Below, in pieces: positions 6,400-9,649 of a stretch of 9,649 bases of DNA. How positions within the stretch are numbered: position 1 is the first letter of the stretch; every line of letters starts with the position of its first letter. The stretch covers positions 1 through 9,649 of the forward strand of contig VEOV01000318.1 in assembly GCA_012026855.1 (NCBI GenBank), read 5' to 3'. Under the pieces are notes generated by a model. It searched no databases. It saw only the letters and a list, made by a program, of their open reading frames with translations, and was not told the origin of the DNA. The DNA comes from Geobacter sp. (GTDB lineage: Bacteria; Desulfobacterota; Desulfuromonadia; Geobacterales; DSM-12255). Both the position numbers and the translations under genes were made by a program.

Positions 6400-7527
6400 A
6401 TGTCCCAGCACAACCAAGACCCTGGTACCGCTGATCGGTCAACATTCCCTGCAGGGCAGGCTTTGCAGGGGATGAACATCAGAGTCCTCACCCCGTACCT
6501 GACCGGGCTGCTGCTCAGCCTCTGCGGGGGGAGCCTGTTTTCTGCCCTGCACATCCCCCTCCCCTGGATGCTCGGGCCGCTGCTGGTTACCGGCATTGCC
6601 GGTGTCTATGAACTGCCGGTCAGGGCAGTAAGCGGAGGGCGGCAGCTTGGCCAGCTCTTCATCGGCTGTATTCTCGGCCAGTACTTTTCACCCGATATCA
6701 CCTGGCGTCTGCTGTCGCACTGGCAGCTGATGCTGGCCACTGCCATGGTTGCCCTGGGAGCAGGCATTGCCGGAGGGGCTCTCCTGGCGCGCATTGCCGG
6801 TATTGAGCAGCGCACCGCTTACTTCTGCGCCATTCCTGGAGGCGCCGCGGAGATGGCGGTGCTGGCCGAGCGGGCCGGAGCCAGGTTCGACCGGGTGGCG
6901 CTGGCCCAGTCGCTGCGGGTTTTCATTGTAGTCTGCACCGTTCCTGTTATCCTTACCCTGGCCGGGGCAACCGGCACAGACAGCTACACTCCCCAAGCCA
7001 GGGAAATCACGGCAACGGGGCTGATGCTGCTGCTGGCCATTGCCCTGACCGGCGGAGTCATTTTCGACCGCTGCCGGATACCCAACGCCTTTATTCTCGG
7101 ACCGCTGGCGGCAAGCGCCCTGCTGACCATGAACAGCATCAACCTCTCGGCCGTGCCGCCGTTGATCGGCATCAGCGGCCAGCTGCTCATGGGATGGGCC
7201 CTGGGGGCACGCTTCAAACCTGACCTGAGGAACGAATCGGGCCGGTTTCTACTCGGCACAGTGGCCGCAACCCTGCTCTCCATGGCGATCCTCGCCGCTG
7301 CTGCCGCCCTGGCCGCCATGCTGCAGGGGCTGCCGGTGCAAACCATGATTCTGGCCACCGCGCCCGGGGGGATTTCCGAAATGTGCGTCACGGCCAAGAT
7401 TCTCAAGCTTGGCGTGCCGGTCGTAACCTCATTCCAGGTGACCAGGCTGGCGTTCCTGCTAATAGCCGCCCTCCCCGTTTACCGGCTCAGTGAAAAACTC
7501 GTTGGCCTGAGAAGGAGTAAACCATGA
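6400..7527 (+). CDS. AbrB-family membrane transporter (Transport_AbrB, COG3180)
   Basis: A 375-aa polytopic inner-membrane protein. The start at 6400 is supported by GGAG at 6391-6394 abutting the upstream stop; an inner ATG at 6472 is possible and would remove a polar 24-residue leader. The fold is an internal duplication. First half: LPWMLGPL (54-61), GRQLGQLFIGCILGQYFSPD (80-99), PGGAAEM (146-152). Second half: IPNAFILGPL (227-236), GISGQLLMGWALGARFKPD (257-275), PGGISEM (322-328). Paired LGP, G-Q-L and PGG-x-x-EM motifs in both halves are characteristic of this family, sometimes misnamed ammonia monooxygenase or 'AbrB' after a separate DNA-binding protein. Transported substrates are poorly known; no oxygenase function should be assumed. 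Its stop overlaps the next start as ATGA, so it is translated together with the exported FG-GAP protein. The family is sure; the function is not. Confidence 0.87.
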   Translation: MSQHNQDPGTADRSTFPAGQALQGMNIRVLTPYLTGLLLSLCGGSLFSALHIPLPWMLGPLLVTGIAGVYELPVRAVSGGRQLGQLFIGCILGQYFSPDITWRLLSHWQLMLATAMVALGAGIAGGALLARIAGIEQRTAYFCAIPGGAAEMAVLAERAGARFDRVALAQSLRVFIVVCTVPVILTLAGATGTDSYTPQAREITATGLMLLLAIALTGGVIFDRCRIPNAFILGPLAASALLTMNSINLSAVPPLIGISGQLLMGWALGARFKPDLRNESGRFLLGTVAATLLSMAILAAAAALAAMLQGLPVQTMILATAPGGISEMCVTAKILKLGVPVVTSFQVTRLAFLLIAALPVYRLSEKLVGLRRSKP

Positions 7528-8981
7528 TCCGCTGCAAAATACTCATCACCACCGTTTTGTTGGCCACGGCCGCCATTGCCGGGGCAGAACCGCTCCGCAC
7601 CTACATCGGCAGCTTCAATGCCGTCGGCACCCCCAATGGGGCTGAGCTCAAGACCCTCCTGCCGGCGCTGCTCCTGTCACGCCTTGACCCGGAGGTTTTT
7701 ACAGCCGTCGACCGGCGTGACGCAGCCGAAGCAGAAATAACCGGCAGTTACGTGGTCTTCGGCAAGACCTTCACCCTGGATGCCACAGTCAAAACCATTG
7801 GCGGCAACCTCCTGGCAAAGGGGTTCGAACAAGGGGAGCGGGAAGACGATGCTCCGGCAGCCCTGGGCAAACTGGCGGCAACCCTTGGCAAAGGGGTGGC
7901 GGCCGGTCAGGCTAAAGTCGCCACTGCCCGGCAACCGCAGCCGGCAATCGCTCCTGCAGCTCCATCAATGCCGGTGACACAGGCAGCAGCGGATCAGGGG
8001 AGACTCTTCAGGGAAACCTGGAACAGCTCTCCCCTGGATGGCGCCCTGGTGGCAATTGCCTGCGGCAAAAAACTCCCTTCAGGCGAACGGGAGCTCTTCG
8101 TCGCCTCCAACAGGGCTCTGTTTTACTATCGCCTGGGAAATGAGCTGAAAAAGATTGCCACAGCCGAGCTGCCGGCCAACACACAGATCATCGCCCTTGA
8201 CGCAGCAGACATTGACAACGACGGCAACATGGAGATTTTTGTCACGGCCATTGACAGGGAAACCCTGGCTTCACGGGTCTTGACCACAGCGGGAGACAGC
8301 TTGAAGACAGTTGCCGCTGACCTCCCCTACTACTTCCGGAGCCTCACCCTCAGCGGTAGTGACCGGAAGATTTACGCTCAGCAGATGTCCATGGAGAGCG
8401 ATTTCTACGGCCCTGTCAGCGAAGTGGTCAAAAGCGGTGACAAGTTCACCACCATAAGGCCGCTCCGGCTTCCTGAAAATGCCAACATCTACACCGTCAG
8501 CAGCCTGAAACAGGGTACTGACAGCGGCTTCACGGTCATCAGCAGCGAAGGGCTCCTGACTGCCCTTGCCCCGAACGGGGAGCAGCTCTGGCAGAGCAGT
8601 GACCGGTTCGGCGGCTCGGAAACACATTTCAAAAGGGAGGCCGAGCCGTCACGGAGCAGCAGCGGTGACGGTTTCCGCTGGATTTTCCTGCAGCAGCGGC
8701 TGTACCGAACTGCCGACGGCGCCCTGCTGCTGCCGAGAAATGACGGTGCCATGGTTGCCGGCAACATGCGCTCCTTCAGCAAGCACAGCTTTCACCTGCT
8801 GCAGTGGAGCGGCGCCACCTTCCGCGAGCTTGGCCAGAGCAGTGTCAGACCGGGCTACCTGGCTGATTACTGCTTTGATCCGTCCAGCGGTGAGCTGATC
8901 ACTCTGGAGGTCACCCAAAAAGAGGGGCTGCTCACCAGGGGGAAATCGGCCATCAGCGTTGTGAAAGTTGCCGGTTATTGA
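7524..8981 (+). CDS. Exported two-domain protein, TolB/CsgG-like N-terminus plus FG-GAP/VCBS-like region
   Basis: A 485-aa protein of unassigned function. AAGGAG at 7512-7517 and a 4-base ATGA overlap with the transporter gene fix the start. Residues 1-21 look like a signal peptide (MIRCKILITTVLLATAAIAG); no lipobox Cys is seen. Residues about 22-130 (RTYIGSFN, then LLPALLLSRLDPEVFTAVDR and ITGSYVVFGKTFTLDATV) resemble the alpha/beta domain of TolB-N/CsgG-like periplasmic proteins. A Pro/Ala-rich linker follows (about 136-155). The C-terminal part contains LDAADIDNDGNMEIFVTAID (225-244), a D-x-D-x-D-G-x-x-E-I calcium loop of FG-GAP/VCBS propeller repeats. Further strands with repeated Tyr/Leu/Gly spacing continue to the end. 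Proteins of this layout are common in Geobacter relatives (from memory). It would act in the periplasm or at the outer-membrane inner face, perhaps as a binding scaffold. A terminator follows 7 bases downstream. Confidence 0.7.
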   Translation: MIRCKILITTVLLATAAIAGAEPLRTYIGSFNAVGTPNGAELKTLLPALLLSRLDPEVFTAVDRRDAAEAEITGSYVVFGKTFTLDATVKTIGGNLLAKGFEQGEREDDAPAALGKLAATLGKGVAAGQAKVATARQPQPAIAPAAPSMPVTQAAADQGRLFRETWNSSPLDGALVAIACGKKLPSGERELFVASNRALFYYRLGNELKKIATAELPANTQIIALDAADIDNDGNMEIFVTAIDRETLASRVLTTAGDSLKTVAADLPYYFRSLTLSGSDRKIYAQQMSMESDFYGPVSEVVKSGDKFTTIRPLRLPENANIYTVSSLKQGTDSGFTVISSEGLLTALAPNGEQLWQSSDRFGGSETHFKREAEPSRSSSGDGFRWIFLQQRLYRTADGALLLPRNDGAMVAGNMRSFSKHSFHLLQWSGATFRELGQSSVRPGYLADYCFDPSSGELITLEVTQKEGLLTRGKSAISVVKVAGY

Positions 8982-8988
8982 GGCGAGC

Positions 8989-9017
8989 AGCCCGAGGGAG
9001 GGGGCGCCGGGCTTTTT
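8989..9017 (+). terminator. Intrinsic terminator after FG-GAP protein gene
   Basis: AGCCCG at 8989-8994 pairs with CGGGCT at 9008-9013 around a 13-base G-rich loop, and a run of T continues to 9017. It lies 7 bases after the stop at 8981 and fits the end of the 6077-8981 transcript. The loop is longer than ideal. Confidence 0.68.
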
Positions 9018-9026
9018 ACAACGTCA

Positions 9027-9051
9027 TGAATTTTACTCTCGCTAAAATTCA
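9027..9051. promoter_or_regulatory. 9-bp inverted repeat upstream of the EamA gene (possible operator)
   Basis: TGAATTTTA at 9027-9035 is repeated in inverse as TAAAATTCA at 9043-9051, with a 7-base spacer CTCTCGC. The AT-rich dyad stands out in a short gap between a terminator and the ATG at 9076. A TATACT element at 9062-9067 could be read as a -10 box, but no matching -35 box is clear and it would put the start of transcription at or inside the gene. The dyad may be a repressor or activator site; the binding protein is unknown. Confidence 0.45.
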
Positions 9052-9075
9052 ATTTCTGCAATATACTTCCCGGCA

Positions 9076-9649
9076 ATGACCAGCCTTGCCTTTACCCTGA
9101 TAATGTTCTCTGCCGTGATGCACGCCATCTGGAACCTGATGGTCAAGCAGAGCCACCACAAGACCGTGTTCATCTGGTGGATGTTCGTCAGCTCCGGCCT
9201 GATGTTCACCCTGGTGCTGGCCATACTGCGCCTCCCGGTGCCGGTTCCGGACAGCAGGGTGCTGCTCATGGCCCTCGGCGGCGGCAGCTGTTTCACCCTT
9301 TACCACCTCTTCACCGGCAAAGCCTACAGTTCCGGCGACATCTCCCTCACCTACCCCCTCTGCCAGACCTCCATGCTCTATGTGCCGGCCTGGGGGGTTC
9401 TGCTCCTCTCCGAAAAGCTCTCCCTGACCGGCTTCGGCGGCATTTCCCTAGTGGCCCTCGGGGCATATTCAGTCCAGCTGCAAAAATTTAGTCTGAGTGA
9501 ACTGCTCCGTCCCTTTCGCAACCTGGGCAACACGTCGGTACGGGCAGCACTGGCCGCCGGCTTCATCTACTCGTTCGGGGTCATGTTCGACAAGGTCGGC
9601 GTGCAGAGCTACCCCCCGCTCTACTTCACCCAGTCTCTTATACACAACA
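9076..9649 (+). CDS. DMT-superfamily (EamA) membrane transporter, 3' truncated by window end
   Basis: The open frame begins MTSLAFTLIMFSAVMHAIWN at 9076 and runs about 191 codons without a stop to the edge. Hydrophobic segments alternate with short polar turns: about 2-22, 33-53, 63-80, 98-113, 115-132 and 156-175. The first EamA unit is visible: HAIWNLMVK near the N-terminus, then GDISLTYPLCQTSMLYVPAW (88-107) and LLLSEKLSLTGFGGISLVAL, the family's G-D-x-S-x-x-Y-P and S-E-x-L-x-x-x-G-x-x-G-I signatures. A second unit begins near VRAALAAGFIYSFGVMFDKV. EamA proteins export or exchange small metabolites such as amino acids; the substrate here cannot be told. No clear Shine-Dalgarno precedes the ATG, though the N-terminus fits the family. 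Family members are about 280-300 aa, so a third or more is missing. Residues after about position 186 (base 9633 on) coincide with a transposon-adapter-like sequence and are probably not genuine. Confidence 0.83.
   Translation, partial: MTSLAFTLIMFSAVMHAIWNLMVKQSHHKTVFIWWMFVSSGLMFTLVLAILRLPVPVPDSRVLLMALGGGSCFTLYHLFTGKAYSSGDISLTYPLCQTSMLYVPAWGVLLLSEKLSLTGFGGISLVALGAYSVQLQKFSLSELLRPFRNLGNTSVRAALAAGFIYSFGVMFDKVGVQSYPPLYFTQSLIHN
9633..9646 (+). other. Tn5/Nextera mosaic-end-like sequence at contig edge (probable adapter remnant)
   Basis: GTCTCTTATACACA matches 14 consecutive bases of the 19-bp hyperactive Tn5 mosaic end CTGTCTCTTATACACATCT; over all 19 positions the match is 16. It lies three bases from the window end. 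The natural Tn5 outside end, CTGACTCTTATACACAAGT, matches less well (15 of 19). A library adapter left on the end of an assembly is the simplest reading; no transposase or other Tn5 sequence is present. Confidence 0.8.

Noticed and set aside
1..9649. CRISPR array, tRNA, rRNA, insertion sequence or phage genes
   Set aside because: I found no regularly spaced repeats, cloverleaf-like gene, transposase or phage-type protein on reading both strands; only the terminal Tn5-like 14-mer, which is best explained as adapter.

Overview
The window reads as a piece of a GC-rich, didermic, respiratory bacterium. The best guess is a Geobacter-type member of the Desulfuromonadia/Geobacterales. The reasons are the style of the outer-membrane porin, the TolB-like plus FG-GAP lipoprotein-free exported protein, a near-perfect sigma-54 promoter and strong Shine-Dalgarno sites. 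This assignment is recalled family knowledge, not a database result. All genes lie on the + strand.

Layout. Bases 2-181 are the 3' end of an RlpA-like double-psi beta-barrel gene. Bases 182-551 are an AT-richer intergenic region with GGTTATAACC dyads and a -24/-12 (sigma-54) promoter at 469-484. Bases 552-4382 hold a tightly overlapping three-gene ABC importer of the AfuA/FbpA class: periplasmic binding protein, double-length fused permease and ATPase. A G-run/C-run hairpin with a T tract at 4424-4453 follows. Bases 4534-6000 encode an outer-membrane beta-barrel porin, followed by a perfect 13-bp hairpin at 6011-6040. Bases 6077-8981 hold a second tightly packed group: a 104-aa lone IclR-type winged helix, an AbrB-family membrane transporter, and an exported two-domain protein with an FG-GAP-like calcium loop. 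A terminator at 8989-9017 ends that group. After a 9-bp inverted repeat, a DMT/EamA transporter starts at 9076 and runs off the window end.

How the parts may work together. The binding protein, permease, ATPase and porin would form one route for a small solute, probably an anion or phosphorylated/organic compound, from the outer membrane to the cytoplasm. The sigma-54 promoter with upstream dyads implies that an enhancer-binding activator, not present in this window, switches the importer on. The ferric-ion YY motif of FbpA appears not to be conserved, so the usual 'iron(III) transporter' label should be doubted. The winged-helix protein may regulate locally.

The last ~17 bases match the Tn5/Nextera mosaic end (14 consecutive bases, 9633-9646). 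The right edge is therefore probably a contig end carrying adapter sequence, and the last few codons of the EamA gene should not be trusted. I see no convincing novel defence or mobile system here. The most interesting items are the sigma-54/dyad control region, the unassigned substrate of the importer-porin set, and the orphan winged helix with its AbrB and FG-GAP neighbours.
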